The translations under genes were made by a program, and so were the position numbers. Under the pieces are notes generated by a model. It worked only from the letters and a program-made list of their open reading frames with translations, searched no databases and was not told the DNA's origin. A stretch of DNA of 64,000 nucleotides from Pseudomonas sp. MYb185 (GTDB taxonomy: Bacteria; Pseudomonadota; Gammaproteobacteria; Pseudomonadales; Pseudomonadaceae). This document shows, one piece after another, positions 39,748 through 48,840 of this stretch. The DNA is taken from NCBI RefSeq assembly GCF_002979975.1, contig NZ_PCQD01000005.1, forward strand, positions 6,071-70,070. Direction: 5' to 3'. Each line of letters begins with the position of its first letter. Position 1 is the stretch's first letter.

Positions 39748-40239
39748 TCAGCCGACGCGGTGCTGCTGGCCGGTGAAGTGCAGCAGGTCGCCGCAGCGCC
39801 GGCACTGATATCGCCGCCCTCGGCGCACCAGGGCATGGCGCTGGGGGGTGAAGGGAATGTGCTCGGGGCAGCCGCAGCGGTACAGGTAGCGGGTGCTGCG
39901 CCGTTGCGGGACCGGATAGTCATGGCAGCGGTGAGCGGGCAGGCCGAACAGGCCGGTCATCAGGCTCTGCCATTCACGGCCATGCGGGCGGATACGCTCG
40001 CCATACAGGGCATAGGCGATCAGGTGCGCGGCCTCGTGCGGTACCGTCTGCAGCAGGAAATCGTCACGATGGTCGCGGTACATCTGGCCATTGAAGCGCA
40101 GCAGGTTGCGATACAGGTAGGCTACGCCCGCCTTCTGGCCGCGCAGGTCAAGGGTAACCTGGGGACGCTCGAAGGTTCTGCCGAAATGTTGTTCGGCGTG
40201 TTGATAGCAGTGTTCCAGGCGATGCAGTATCTGATCCAT
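39748..40239 (-). CDS. SprT family zinc metallopeptidase-like protein
   Basis: The 163-residue protein matches SprT: the zinc-binding helix HEAAHLIAY (about residues 69-77) with the catalytic Glu, and a C-terminal zinc-ribbon with CGCPEH and CRRCGD Cys pairs. Eukaryotic relatives (SPRTN) cleave DNA-protein crosslinks; the bacterial role is unsettled. The start is at ATG 40239 with no Shine-Dalgarno, and a TATAAT lies only five bases upstream, so a leaderless mRNA is likely. It is divergent from the DUF4010 gene. Confidence 0.9.
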   Translation of the reverse strand: MDQILHRLEHCYQHAEQHFGRTFERPQVTLDLRGQKAGVAYLYRNLLRFNGQMYRDHRDDFLLQTVPHEAAHLIAYALYGERIRPHGREWQSLMTGLFGLPAHRCHDYPVPQRRSTRYLYRCGCPEHIPFTPQRHALVRRGRRYQCRRCGDLLHFTGQQHRVG

Positions 40240-40244
40240 GCGGC

Positions 40245-40250
40245 ATTATA
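40245..40250 (-). promoter_or_regulatory. -10 element placing the SprT start at the transcript 5' end
   Basis: On the minus strand a perfect TATAAT ends five bases before the ATG (40237-40239), so transcription would start at or next to the A of the ATG. A TTTACC lies 19 bp upstream of it as a possible -35. This implies a leaderless mRNA. Confidence 0.5.
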
Positions 40251-40284
40251 AGGGTGTGGACGCAGGGCAGGTAAAGGAAACGGG

Positions 40285-41571
40285 ATGAATGCATTGAGCT
40301 ATGGCAGTGAGCTGACGGGGTTGCTGATTGCGCTGGCGGTGGGGCTGATCATCGGCTTCGAGCGGGGCTGGCAGTCGCAGAATCTGGACGAGGCCCGGCA
40401 TGAAGAGATCGATGACCAGACGGTGACCGGCATCCGTACCTTCGGTTTGCTGGGCCTGTCCGGTGGGGTGGTGGCGCATCTGGCGATGCTGTCCTCGGAT
40501 CTGTTGCTGGCGGCGGCGCTGCTCGGTGTGGCGGCGTTGTTGATCGTGGGCTATGTGCACAGCAGCAAGGCCACCGGCGACCTGGGGGCGACCACGGAGG
40601 TGGCTGCCCTGCTGGCTTTTCTGCTGGGGGCGTTGGCGGTTTACGGGCTGCACCTGGAGGCGGCCACCGCAGCGGTCATCACGGCGGTGCTGCTGGGGGC
40701 CAAGGAGCGCATTCATACCCTGTTGCGTAGCCTGTCGCGCCTGGAGCTGAATGCGTCGTTGCAACTGCTGGTCATCGTGCTGGTGGTGTTGCCACTATTG
40801 CCGAATGAGCCCATGGGGCCATGGGACAGCCTCAACCCCCGGATCATCGGCTGGCTGGTGCTGTTGATTGCGGGTATCAGCTTTATCGGTTATTTCGCGG
40901 TGAAGCTGCTGGGTGATCGTGTCGGGCTGGTGCTGACCGCTCTGTTGGGTGGGCTGACTTCGAGTACCGCGCTGACGCTGGCATTTTCCCGGATGGCGCG
41001 AGTGGACGTGTCCCGGCACGCGCTGTTGGGGGCCGGTATCGCGCTGGCCTGCGGCACCATGGCGCCGCGCCTGCTGCTGGAAGTGGCGGTGGTCAATCGT
41101 GCGCTGGTATGGCCTCTGCTGCCGGGGATCGTCGGGTTGGCACTGGTGCCGTTGCTGGCGGTGGGCTGGGTCATCCATCGTCATCGGGGTGAGCAGGGGA
41201 TACGCAACAGTCCGCCGGTCAGCAATCCGCTGGATCTGCAACAGGCGCTGGTCATGGCTACGCTGCTGACACTGGTATTCATGCTGTCGCGCGGTGCCGA
41301 GCAGTGGTTCGGCAGTGAAGGGGTATACGTGCTGGCGCTGCTGGCCGGGATCGCCGATGTGGATGCCGTTGCCATTGCCCTGGCGCAGCAGGCGAAAGGG
41401 GATTTGGCCGACGATGTGGCGGTGCGCGGCATCCTGCTGGCGGCCTTGACCAACACCGCGGTCAAGGCGGGCATCGTACTGGTGGTGGGCGGCTGGTCAC
41501 TGGCGCGCTGGGCCAGCTCGATCCTGCTGCTGGCGCTGGTTGCTGGAGGGGTGGGGCTGGCCCTGGTCTGA
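40285..41571 (+). CDS. MgtC/SapB-DUF4010 family membrane protein
   Basis: The 428-residue protein begins with an MgtC-like domain (LLIALAVGLIIGFERGWQ, and IRTFGLLGLSGGVVAHL; about 1-140) followed by the DUF4010 domain with further membrane segments, about 11-12 in all. MgtC relatives are linked to magnesium limitation and acid tolerance, but this two-domain form has no assigned role. AAAGGAAACGGG precedes the ATG. Its 3' end borders a hairpin block. Confidence 0.87.
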   Translation: MNALSYGSELTGLLIALAVGLIIGFERGWQSQNLDEARHEEIDDQTVTGIRTFGLLGLSGGVVAHLAMLSSDLLLAAALLGVAALLIVGYVHSSKATGDLGATTEVAALLAFLLGALAVYGLHLEAATAAVITAVLLGAKERIHTLLRSLSRLELNASLQLLVIVLVVLPLLPNEPMGPWDSLNPRIIGWLVLLIAGISFIGYFAVKLLGDRVGLVLTALLGGLTSSTALTLAFSRMARVDVSRHALLGAGIALACGTMAPRLLLEVAVVNRALVWPLLPGIVGLALVPLLAVGWVIHRHRGEQGIRNSPPVSNPLDLQQALVMATLLTLVFMLSRGAEQWFGSEGVYVLALLAGIADVDAVAIALAQQAKGDLADDVAVRGILLAALTNTAVKAGIVLVVGGWSLARWASSILLLALVAGGVGLALV

Positions 41572-41584
41572 GTGCCCCTTTATC

Positions 41585-41806
41585 GGGTTGTCGAGCGCCT
41601 GCTCGACGACAACACCACGGGCATAGCGCCCAAACACAGCCCCGAAAGGAAGGTCGAGTTCCATCTCGACCAGCAGAGCAGCATGAAACACCGCAGGCCG
41701 GGATGGAACCCGGCCATCCATAACACCGGGTTGTCGAGCGCCTGCTCGGCGACGGGTGTTGCGCCGTGGCGGGGAGTTCGCTGGCGTAGCGCGGGCGCTA
41801 CACCCC
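41585..41806. repeat. Hairpin repeat unit in reverse orientation plus two hairpins
   Basis: One 143-bp-type unit is present on the opposite strand: GTCGAGC-GCCT-GCTCGAC (41590-41607), GGTCGAG-TTCCAT-CTCGACC, then GGCCGGG-ATGGAA-CCCGGCC. A further GTCGAGC hairpin with one arm mutated and GTAGCGC-GG-GCGCTAC (41786-41801) follow. It fills the gap between convergent genes. Confidence 0.92.
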
Positions 41807-41851
41807 GATGATTCGAGTGGCTGCGAAGTGGCAGGGGTGCTCCACCCTGGT

Positions 41852-42319
41852 TCAGAATATGCCGCTATCCAACCCCGCGGCCATATACAACCCGAGCTCC
41901 TCGGCTTCGTCGACGAACTCGGGCTTCCAGTCGCCACGCAGCACCAGCGGATCGCGCGCCCAGCTCCAGCGCAGGCCGGTGACGATGCTTTCGATGGCGC
42001 GGCGGGTGCCGGTGCCGTCCATGCCGGCGCGGATATACAGGGCGCAGGGCAATCCCTGCTGCTGTTCCAGCACCGGGTAATAGCACCGGTCGAAGAAGTC
42101 CTTCAGTGCGCCGCTCATGTAGCCGAGATTCTCCGTGGTACCGAGGATGATGGCGTCGGCCTGCAGTACATCCTCCGGCGTGGCCTGCAGGGGGGCCACC
42201 CAGCGGGTGGATACGTTTTCGATATCGGGACTGGTTGCGCCGCGCAGCACCGCGTCCACCAGCTTGCGGGTATTGTCCGATGGGGCGTGGGCGACCACCA
42301 GCAGTTGTTTCCTGGCCAT
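41852..42319 (-). CDS. Flavodoxin-like NAD(P)H-dependent oxidoreductase
   Basis: The 155-residue protein is a single flavodoxin-like domain: an FMN phosphate-binding start (LLVVAHAPSDNTRKLVDAV), ILGTTENLGYMSGALKDFFDR around the second FMN loop, and a short C-terminal helix. GAGGACGCC precedes the ATG. It could be a WrbA-type or NADPH-dependent FMN reductase; the substrate cannot be told from sequence. No operon partners. Confidence 0.85.
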   Translation of the reverse strand: MARKQLLVVAHAPSDNTRKLVDAVLRGATSPDIENVSTRWVAPLQATPEDVLQADAIILGTTENLGYMSGALKDFFDRCYYPVLEQQQGLPCALYIRAGMDGTGTRRAIESIVTGLRWSWARDPLVLRGDWKPEFVDEAEELGLYMAAGLDSGIF

Positions 42320-42432
42320 GGCGTCCTCATGACAGCGATGATGAGTGATTGCACTCAGTGTAGGGCGTTACAGTGCGGTTTGGCGACAGCCATCGGCTAT
42401 GGGGTGGGCAGGAAGAGGGGAGGTTGGCAGGA

Positions 42433-42459
42433 GCGGGCGCTGCCAGAGACAGCGCCCGC
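42433..42459 (-). terminator. GC-rich hairpin after the choice-of-anchor lipoprotein gene
   Basis: GCGGGCGCTG (42433-42442) pairs perfectly with CAGCGCCCGC (42450-42459) around a 7-nt loop, 12 bp past the stop of the minus-strand lipoprotein gene. It lacks a T-run on the minus strand, so it is a probable but not textbook terminator. Confidence 0.5.
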
Positions 42460-42470
42460 GGGTCTTGCTG

Positions 42471-44465
42471 TTACTGCGCGGTGCGTTCCAATTGATTGAT
42501 CTGGTAGATCACCGTGGTACCACTGACTTCGTTGCCGACGATCAGCAGCGGTTCACCGTTGGGCGAGTCTTCGGCGGAGACGAACACCAGGCCTTCCGGC
42601 CCAAGGTCGCCGGCTTCTGCCAGGCGGTTGGCGTCGGCCAGATCCTCGGGGTCGTCAACCCAGTTTTCACGGGTGTTCAGGTAGTCCTGGAACAGCGGCT
42701 CCTGCGGGTTGCTGATATCGAATACCATCACTCCGCCCATGCGCTCGAGACCGACAAAGGCGAAGGTCTGCTCGCCGATCCGGCCCAGGGTTATACCTTC
42801 CGGCTCGGGGCCCTTGGCGTCGCTGCGGCTGTCGAACGCATTGCCTTCATCATGACCGGAGTTGAAGTAGTCGAGGCAGGGGATATTGCGATCCGGTCCG
42901 AGCCGGCACTCGAATCCGCTCTGGTCGGCCAGGAACTTCTCGAAGAAGTCGCCGGAGTCCCATACCTGCTGGCCGTCCTCATCCCAGATGGAGAAGGAGC
43001 GGGCACCATAGGAGTACAGTGTGTGGTACATCAGGTAGCCATTGCTGGCGTCAGCACCCGGGGTTGGGTTACCAGCGGCATCATGATAGATCGGGCTGCC
43101 GTCCTCGTTGGTGTGATAGCCCTGTACCCAACTGATGTTCAGGCGACCCAGACCACCATTGTCGGGGCTGGCCGCGTCCTCCCGGCACGCACCCGCCTGT
43201 TTGCCCGGGTTCAGCCCGGCACCGCAATAGCCGAATACTTCAGGATCGAGTACGGCACCGACGGCGAGGTCGTACAGCTGTGGCGGCATGTCATCGGCGA
43301 AGCGGCGGGAAAAGCCCTCATGATGAACCAGGTGCTTGACCCGCAGCTCTTCGACAAAGCCCTGGCTGCGATCACCGGGTAGCGCTTTAGCAGTGCCCCA
43401 GTAGGCGTCGTTGTCCTCTCCCCAGGCGCGGGCATCACCTTCGTTGGCCGAAACGAGATAGGTCTTGCCATCCACGCTGTAGCTGGCAATGGCGTCAGGG
43501 TGATACATGCCGACCACGCCCGGCCACAGCTGGAAGTTGAGCAGCGGCGCGCCCTTCTCTCCGTCTTCGTCGCTGGCATCAATGGCGTTGCCTTCCTGGC
43601 CATAGTCCTTGTAGCCCAGCGGCAGGATGTCAGTGATGGTGGCGCTGGCGATATCCAGCTTGGCGAAGGCGTTGTTTTCCTGCAGCGAGACCCAGGCAGT
43701 GGCGCTGTCGTCGGAGACGGCGATGTATTCCGGCTCCATGTCCCGGGCGACGCTGGCGATATTATCGTGGCCATAGCGCTGGCTGTTGTCGGCGGGGCCG
43801 TAGATGCGTACCCCCTTGGCGATCAGTTCCTGTTTCCGGGACTCGAAGTGGGCGAAGCCGGCGGTGCGATTGGTGCCGAAACCGGTTCGGTCCTCGAGCA
43901 CTTCGATGATGCTGACCGAGCCTTCGGGGTCGATCGAGTAGTCATCGCTCGGCTCGCCTTCGTTGGCTGTGAGCACGTATTTGCCATCGGGGGTGAAGGT
44001 GACCATGTCCGGCAGAGCGCCGACCGGGGCACTGTCGAGCAGCACCAGGCTGGTGGCGTCGTACAGCTCGACGGCTCCGGGGCTGGTCTTGGGGGAGGCT
44101 TCAACGGCCACGGCGAGCAGCCCATCATGCCAGGCGACACTGTTGATGGTGGCAGACGGAACGGAGGTGACCAGCGACTCGATGAACGTCGGGTTGGCCG
44201 GATCCGCCGCGTCCAGCACATCAACCGCGCCGGATTGGGCGTTGACGATGAATATGCGCTGGTTGACCGGATCGAAGGCGGGAATCTCCGCTGCACTGGC
44301 ACCGAATACACCGCTGGAATAGCGCCCCAGCTTGCTCAGCTCGATATTGATCGGCGTGGGGTCGGCCGGGCCACCATTATCCCTGTTGCTACTGCTGCTA
44401 TTGCCCAGGCAGCCAGCCAGAGCGACGGACATGGCCAGAGTGCTGACCGCAAACCATTTGTTCAT
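42471..44465 (-). CDS. Choice-of-anchor I family lipoprotein, beta-propeller
   Basis: The start at 44465 (AAGGAAT upstream) gives 664 residues with a lipoprotein signal ending in LAGC (Cys about residue 20). The mature protein has propeller-type repeats such as VDVLDAADPANPTFIE, MVTFTPDGKYVLTANEGEPSDDYS and YLVSANEGDARAWG, and it resembles the choice-of-anchor I / alkaline-phosphatase-like family. Function is unknown; a periplasmic or surface role tied to phosphate or esters has been suggested for relatives. The longer frame upstream to 44651 has no signal and is rejected as start. It is divergent from the Yip1 gene. Confidence 0.88.
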   Translation of the reverse strand: MNKWFAVSTLAMSVALAGCLGNSSSSNRDNGGPADPTPINIELSKLGRYSSGVFGASAAEIPAFDPVNQRIFIVNAQSGAVDVLDAADPANPTFIESLVTSVPSATINSVAWHDGLLAVAVEASPKTSPGAVELYDATSLVLLDSAPVGALPDMVTFTPDGKYVLTANEGEPSDDYSIDPEGSVSIIEVLEDRTGFGTNRTAGFAHFESRKQELIAKGVRIYGPADNSQRYGHDNIASVARDMEPEYIAVSDDSATAWVSLQENNAFAKLDIASATITDILPLGYKDYGQEGNAIDASDEDGEKGAPLLNFQLWPGVVGMYHPDAIASYSVDGKTYLVSANEGDARAWGEDNDAYWGTAKALPGDRSQGFVEELRVKHLVHHEGFSRRFADDMPPQLYDLAVGAVLDPEVFGYCGAGLNPGKQAGACREDAASPDNGGLGRLNISWVQGYHTNEDGSPIYHDAAGNPTPGADASNGYLMYHTLYSYGARSFSIWDEDGQQVWDSGDFFEKFLADQSGFECRLGPDRNIPCLDYFNSGHDEGNAFDSRSDAKGPEPEGITLGRIGEQTFAFVGLERMGGVMVFDISNPQEPLFQDYLNTRENWVDDPEDLADANRLAEAGDLGPEGLVFVSAEDSPNGEPLLIVGNEVSGTTVIYQINQLERTAQ

Positions 44466-44624
44466 GTGCATCCTATTCCTTGATGTATTGGGTGGCCCAT
44501 TGATACGGGCCGCACATGACAGCTGAATGGCGTTCCGGTTGCCGGGAAGTGACATTTTCGGGTCTGGTGCCGGGCGGGTGAGGGTGAAGCGGTGTGCGAT
44601 GGAATGGTGATGATTTTTAATCGC

Positions 44625-44644
44625 TATCACAATATGGTGTGATA
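44625..44644. promoter_or_regulatory. Perfect inverted repeat between divergent genes
   Basis: TATCACA and TGTGATA form a perfect 7-bp dyad with a 6-nt spacer (ATATGG) in the 326-bp AT-rich region between the lipoprotein and Yip1 genes. The half-sites are in the reverse order to a Crp/Vfr site (TGTGA-N6-TCACA), so a different regulator is implied. A plausible TATAGT -10 for the Yip1 gene lies about 50 bp downstream. Nothing else is recognised in this gap. Confidence 0.45.
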
Positions 44645-44791
44645 TTGCCAATGGTTCTAATGACGTAGGTTTTATTTAATCGGGATTTAACTATAGTCAA
44701 GGACAAGATCGCTGCGACAGTATGTCGCACCTTCTGCCTGCGACTCGGTATCGATGGAGCGCAGGACAATAACAAATCAGGAGGGCAGACC

Positions 44792-45391
44792 ATGATCAAC
44801 AACGTAGTGGGGCTTTTCATCAATCCCAACCGTGCCTGGAGAACCATCAAGGACGGCGAGGCACGCATCGGACCGATGTACCTGGTCCATGTGCTGATAC
44901 TTGCCGCGATTCCCGCGGTTTCCGCCTATATTGGCACCACCCAGGTCGGTTGGACCATAGGCACACTGGAACCGGTCAGGCTCACCCAGGCCAGTGCCTT
45001 GCAGATGACCTTCCTGACATGGCTGGCGATGCTGGCCGGGGTAGCGATCATGGGGGCCTTCATTCACTGGATGTCGCGCACCTACGATTCCAGCCCGACC
45101 CTGAGTGAATGCGTCATCTTTGCTGCCTATACCGCGACGCCGCTGTTCATTGCCGGCCTGGCGGCGCTTTACCCGAACCTGTGGTTGGCGATGACGGTAG
45201 GCACGGTGGCGATTTGCTACACGGTATATCTGCTCTATCAGGGTATTCCGATCTTCATGGAGATCCCGACGGAAGAGGGCTTCCTGTTCTCCAGCTCGAT
45301 CCTGGCCGTGGGCCTGGTGGTGCTGGTGGGCATGATGGCCACCGCCGTGATCTTCTGGGGGCTGGGCATCGGGCCGATCTACCTGCGTTAG
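44792..45391 (+). CDS. Yip1 domain membrane protein
   Basis: The 199-residue protein has five predicted membrane spans and the Yip1 N-terminal region VVGLFINPNRAWRTI, followed by a TYDSSPTLSECVIFAAYTATP loop. Bacterial Yip1 proteins are of unknown function. AGGAGGG precedes the ATG. A terminator follows 50 bp after its stop. Confidence 0.88.
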   Translation: MINNVVGLFINPNRAWRTIKDGEARIGPMYLVHVLILAAIPAVSAYIGTTQVGWTIGTLEPVRLTQASALQMTFLTWLAMLAGVAIMGAFIHWMSRTYDSSPTLSECVIFAAYTATPLFIAGLAALYPNLWLAMTVGTVAICYTVYLLYQGIPIFMEIPTEEGFLFSSSILAVGLVVLVGMMATAVIFWGLGIGPIYLR

Positions 45392-45441
45392 ACATTCCAC
45401 TGCGCCGGGGCTGCGGGAGCATTGCCCCGGCTACCGCTACA

Positions 45442-45470
45442 CGCCGTCGGTTCGACGGCGCTTTGTTTTT
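45442..45470 (+). terminator. Rho-independent terminator after the Yip1 gene
   Basis: CGCCGTC (45442-45448) pairs with GACGGCG (45454-45460) around GGTTC, followed by CTTTGTTTTT. It separates the Yip1 gene from ttcA. Confidence 0.85.
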
Positions 45471-45523
45471 ATACGACTCGATTCCCGGTAGAATGCAGCC
45501 TTTTGAGCATCCCGGATCCCATC

Positions 45524-46348
45524 ATGTCCAGCCTGAGCGTCAACCAGAACAAACTGCAGAAGCGTCTGCGCCGCCTGACCGCCGAGGCGGTCACTGATTA
45601 CAACATGATCGAGGACGGCGACAAGATCATGGTGTGCCTGTCAGGTGGCAAGGACAGCTATACGCTGCTGGACATGCTGCTGCATCTGCAGAAGGTGGCG
45701 CCGATCCGCTTCGAGCTGGTTGCGGTGAACATGGACCAGAAGCAACCGGGCTTTCCCGAGGAGGTGTTGCCGGCCTATCTGGAGGAGCTGGGCATCGCCT
45801 ATCACATCCTCGAGCGTGACACCTATTCGATCGTCAAGGAGAAGGTGCCGGAGGGCAAGACCACCTGTTCGCTGTGTTCGCGTCTGCGCCGGGGCAACCT
45901 GTATACCTTCGCCGATGAGATCGGTGCGACCAAGATGGCCCTGGGGCACCATCGTGACGATATCGTCGAGACCTTCTTCCTGAACATGTTCCATGGTGGC
46001 AACCTCAAGGCCATGCCGCCCAAGCTGCGCTCCGATGATGGCCGCAATGTGGTCATTCGCCCGCTGGCCTACTGCAACGAGAGCGATATCGAGGCGTACG
46101 CGCAGCTGCGCGAATTTCCGATCATCCCCTGCAACCTGTGCGGCTCGCAGGAAAACCTGCAGCGTCAGGTGGTCAAGCAGATGCTGCAGGCCTGGGAAAG
46201 GGAAACCCCGGGCCGGGTGGAAAATATCTTCCGCTCGCTGCGCAATGTACAGCCCTCGCAGCTGGCCGATGCCAGCCTGTTCGATTTCGCCAGCCTGAAG
46301 GTGGATACCAGCGCGACACCGCGCTTTGTCAATGTGATGAATCTCTGA
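45524..46348 (+). CDS. ttcA: tRNA 2-thiocytidine(32) synthetase
   Basis: From the ATG at 45524 the enzyme has 274 residues and starts [17 protein letters not shown]; an earlier in-frame Met at 45422 lies before the terminator and is excluded. The PP-loop [13 protein letters not shown] is at about 40-52, and the CxxC motifs TTCSLCSR (about 115-122) and PCNLCGSQ (about 203-210) bind the [4Fe-4S] cluster. It thiolates C32 of certain tRNAs using ATP. Confidence 0.97.
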   Translation: MSSLSVNQNKLQKRLRRLTAEAVTDYNMIEDGDKIMVCLSGGKDSYTLLDMLLHLQKVAPIRFELVAVNMDQKQPGFPEEVLPAYLEELGIAYHILERDTYSIVKEKVPEGKTTCSLCSRLRRGNLYTFADEIGATKMALGHHRDDIVETFFLNMFHGGNLKAMPPKLRSDDGRNVVIRPLAYCNESDIEAYAQLREFPIIPCNLCGSQENLQRQVVKQMLQAWERETPGRVENIFRSLRNVQPSQLADASLFDFASLKVDTSATPRFVNVMNL

Positions 46349-46378
46349 ACCGCTCCGGCAACCTGAAAGGCGACCCCC

Positions 46379-47053
46379 ATGCGTGATTACCGTTGGCTTG
46401 AAGAGTATTGTCTGAACCGCTTCGGCTCACGCCAGGCGCTGGAGGCGCGCCTGCCGATAGCGCGCCCAGCCGAGGAGTTACGGGCCCTGAGCGATGACCG
46501 CTATCTATCCAACATTGCCTTGCGGGTCTTCCGTGCCGGCCTCAAGCACAGTGTGGTGGATGCGCGCTGGCCGGCATTCGAGGAGGTGTTCTTCGGCTTC
46601 GATCCGCACAAGGTGGTGCTGATGAGCGCCGAGCATATCGAGCGGTTGATGCAGGACAAGCGGCTGATCCGGCACCTGGCCAAGCTACGCAGCGTGCCGC
46701 GCAATGCCCAGATGGTGCTCGACCTGAACCGGGAATACGGCAGCATGGGTAATCTGATCGCCGACTGGCCGGGCGAGGATATCGTCGGCCTCTGGCGATT
46801 GCTGGCGAAACGCGGCAATCAGCTCGGTGGGCTGTCGGTGCCGCGCTTCTTGCGCATGGTGGGCAAGGATACTTTCGTCACGACCGGGGATGTGCTGACG
46901 GCGCTCACGGGCATGGGCGTGCTGGATCGGCCCACCGCCACCAGCCAGCGGGACCTGGCGACGGTGCAGAAGGCCTTCAATCAATTGGCTGATGAAAGTG
47001 GTCGGTCAATGGGCCAATTATCGGCCATGTTGGCCTTTACCGTGAATCATTAA
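46379..47053 (+). CDS. DNA-3-methyladenine glycosylase I-like protein (HhH-GPD superfamily)
   Basis: The 224-residue protein aligns with the helix-hairpin-helix part of Tag: RYLSNIALRVFRAGLKHSVV, FDPHKVVLMSAEHIERLMQD, and RLIRHLAKLRSVPRNAQMVL. The zinc-binding cysteines and histidines of E. coli Tag are absent, and a different C-terminal region replaces them, so activity on 3-methyladenine is uncertain. It lies 30 bp after ttcA and may share its transcript. Confidence 0.8.
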   Translation: MRDYRWLEEYCLNRFGSRQALEARLPIARPAEELRALSDDRYLSNIALRVFRAGLKHSVVDARWPAFEEVFFGFDPHKVVLMSAEHIERLMQDKRLIRHLAKLRSVPRNAQMVLDLNREYGSMGNLIADWPGEDIVGLWRLLAKRGNQLGGLSVPRFLRMVGKDTFVTTGDVLTALTGMGVLDRPTATSQRDLATVQKAFNQLADESGRSMGQLSAMLAFTVNH

Positions 47054-47147
47054 CAGGTTACGCGCATAGCCTGAACCTTCACCTCAAGACTTGACCTCAA
47101 CTCCTTGTCAGGGCAAGGTTAGCGAGTATTCTCGCTGAGGCTGTGGC

Positions 47148-47654
47148 ATGCGTGCTATTCACTTGCTCCTGGTATTGTCACTGGCTGTACTGGCCGGGTG
47201 CGCCAGTGCGCCGCAATCGCCGCCAGCCCCAGCCTACGCTCCAATGCCGGAAACACCCTCCGCTGCGGCCTCCAGCTATAACGATGACCTGCTGTTCCAT
47301 GCCTTCACGCTGGTCGGTACGCCGTACCGCTGGGGCGGTAACAGTCCGGAGGTGGGGTTCGATTGCAGCGGCCTGATCAACTACGTCTTCCGTGAAACCG
47401 CGGGCCTGAGCCTGCCACGTACTACGGCAGGGTTGAGCCAGCTACCGGGCAAGGCACCGGCCAAGGCGCTGCGCCCCGGTGATCTGCTGCTGTTCGCCAC
47501 CAGTGGCAAGCGGGTCGATCATGCGGGTATCTATGTGGGTGACGGGCGTTTTCTGCACGCACCCAGCACCGGGGGCAAGGTGCGGATAGATGACCTGCAG
47601 GCCAGTTACTGGCAGCGCAGCTTCAACAGCGCCCGTCGGGTGCTGGATCACTGA
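47148..47654 (+). CDS. NlpC/P60 family lipoprotein endopeptidase
   Basis: The 168-residue protein has a lipobox (LAGC, Cys 18) and an NlpC/P60 domain with catalytic Cys in GFDCSGLINYVF and His in VDHAGIYVG, plus the third polar residue in the FLHAPS region. It is probably an outer-membrane lipoprotein cutting peptidoglycan peptides, similar to Spr/MepS but short. Confidence 0.93.
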   Translation: MRAIHLLLVLSLAVLAGCASAPQSPPAPAYAPMPETPSAAASSYNDDLLFHAFTLVGTPYRWGGNSPEVGFDCSGLINYVFRETAGLSLPRTTAGLSQLPGKAPAKALRPGDLLLFATSGKRVDHAGIYVGDGRFLHAPSTGGKVRIDDLQASYWQRSFNSARRVLDH

Positions 47655-47678
47655 GGATATCGGGGTGAGCGGGCGCTA

Positions 47679-48758
47679 TTACATAGCTTGCACACGATCC
47701 TGCAACCGTCCGCTGCTGACCAGTTCCAGAAACTCATCACCCAGGCGCTGACTTTCCGCCATCGCCCGGCGCCAGTAGTTTTCCCGTCCCTGATCGTCCC
47801 GGATGAAACGACGATAATCGCGCCGGTCCGGCAGCTTGCCGTGGGGCAGGCGGGCGAGATAGGCTGGGGAGGGCGCCAGCAGGAGCACGTCGGCGATCTG
47901 TCCGGCATTGGCCTTGCGCCAGGGCAGTGCCTTGTCGAACCAGCCCGGCACCACCCGGTCGATGAAATGCGGGTACAGCACCACGCCGGGAGCGCGCCAG
48001 GGTAGGTCGAGGTGGTAGTCGAGCAGGCCACCGTCGCGGTAGACCCCCTGGCTGGCGCCGGGAATGTCGGTGACCGCCTGCATCACCATGGGAATCGAGC
48101 CGGATGCCAGCAGCGCCGGGCGCAGGTTGTCGGTATTCAGCGTGACGTAACTGGTGACGAAATCCTGCAGCTCGTCCAACGGTGGCAGCAGGCGTTCGTC
48201 ATGCAATATGACCCGTTCGAACCAGCGCTTGAGATGGCGCCGACCGAGCAGGTTGCTGCCGGCGACACCGCCGAGCCCGAGCCCCAGGCGTGACGGGTGA
48301 TCATGCTGCAGCAGGCGCAGGCTTTTCACCACCATGATATTGAGGTGATACAGCGGATTGCCCAGGATGTGCTGCTCCTGGTCCTGGAGCAGCTGATCGA
48401 GCATCTGCGCGCAGCGCCGGCTGATTTCGGCCACGCTGATGCCCTTGGGAAAGCGTTGCTGGGTATAGAGCTCACCCAGGCGCTGCAAGCCGGCTACCGG
48501 ATCCGGCAGGCAGACGCTGGCAAACCGCCAACTGCCGATGGAGGCACCGATCAGGCTGCGTGGTTGCGGGGCCTGGGGCAGCCAGTCGCCGAACAGGGCG
48601 ATGTCCAGGCCCTGGATGCCCAGCGCCTTGGGGCCACCCGCCGCGCCGGGAATCAGATGGACATCGGCTGGTTGCAGGCCGGCGCTGCGAATATGCTGCA
48701 GCGCCCGGGTGCCGGCGCGAATGGTCAGGGCCGGTTCGTGAATATGAATTGCAGTCAT
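47679..48758 (-). CDS. Patatin-like phospholipase family protein
   Basis: The start at 48758 (MTAIHIHEPALTIRAG) gives 359 residues. The serine hydrolase motif is GASIGSW (about 72-78) and the dyad Asp is in YRDGGLLDYHL (DGG), with an oxyanion-hole GGPKAL segment near the N terminus. It should hydrolyse acyl chains from lipids. It is convergent with the NlpC gene and divergent from the PepSY-PhoPQ-like operon; the phased repeats at 48803 lie in the shared promoter gap. Confidence 0.88.
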   Translation of the reverse strand: MTAIHIHEPALTIRAGTRALQHIRSAGLQPADVHLIPGAAGGPKALGIQGLDIALFGDWLPQAPQPRSLIGASIGSWRFASVCLPDPVAGLQRLGELYTQQRFPKGISVAEISRRCAQMLDQLLQDQEQHILGNPLYHLNIMVVKSLRLLQHDHPSRLGLGLGGVAGSNLLGRRHLKRWFERVILHDERLLPPLDELQDFVTSYVTLNTDNLRPALLASGSIPMVMQAVTDIPGASQGVYRDGGLLDYHLDLPWRAPGVVLYPHFIDRVVPGWFDKALPWRKANAGQIADVLLLAPSPAYLARLPHGKLPDRRDYRRFIRDDQGRENYWRRAMAESQRLGDEFLELVSSGRLQDRVQAM

Positions 48759-48802
48759 GGTGTTCCAAAGGTGAATCAGGTGACCGGGAACAAACCCTGG
48801 CA

Positions 48803-48840
48803 TTAAGCCTGGATTCAGCTTGTTTTAAGGTTGAATTCAG
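48803..48840. promoter_or_regulatory. Four 11-bp-phased response-regulator half-sites
   Basis: TTAAG (48803), TTCAG (48814), TTAAG (48825) and TTCAG (48836) are spaced by exactly six bases each, a perfect 11-bp period, and another TTCAG lies at 48856. They are 49 bp upstream of the first PepSY gene. Tandem TTAAG-N6-TTAAG is the site reported for the P. aeruginosa BqsR regulator, and PhoP/PmrA-type regulators also use 11-bp direct repeats, so autoregulation by the downstream OmpR-family regulator is likely. Confidence 0.65.
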
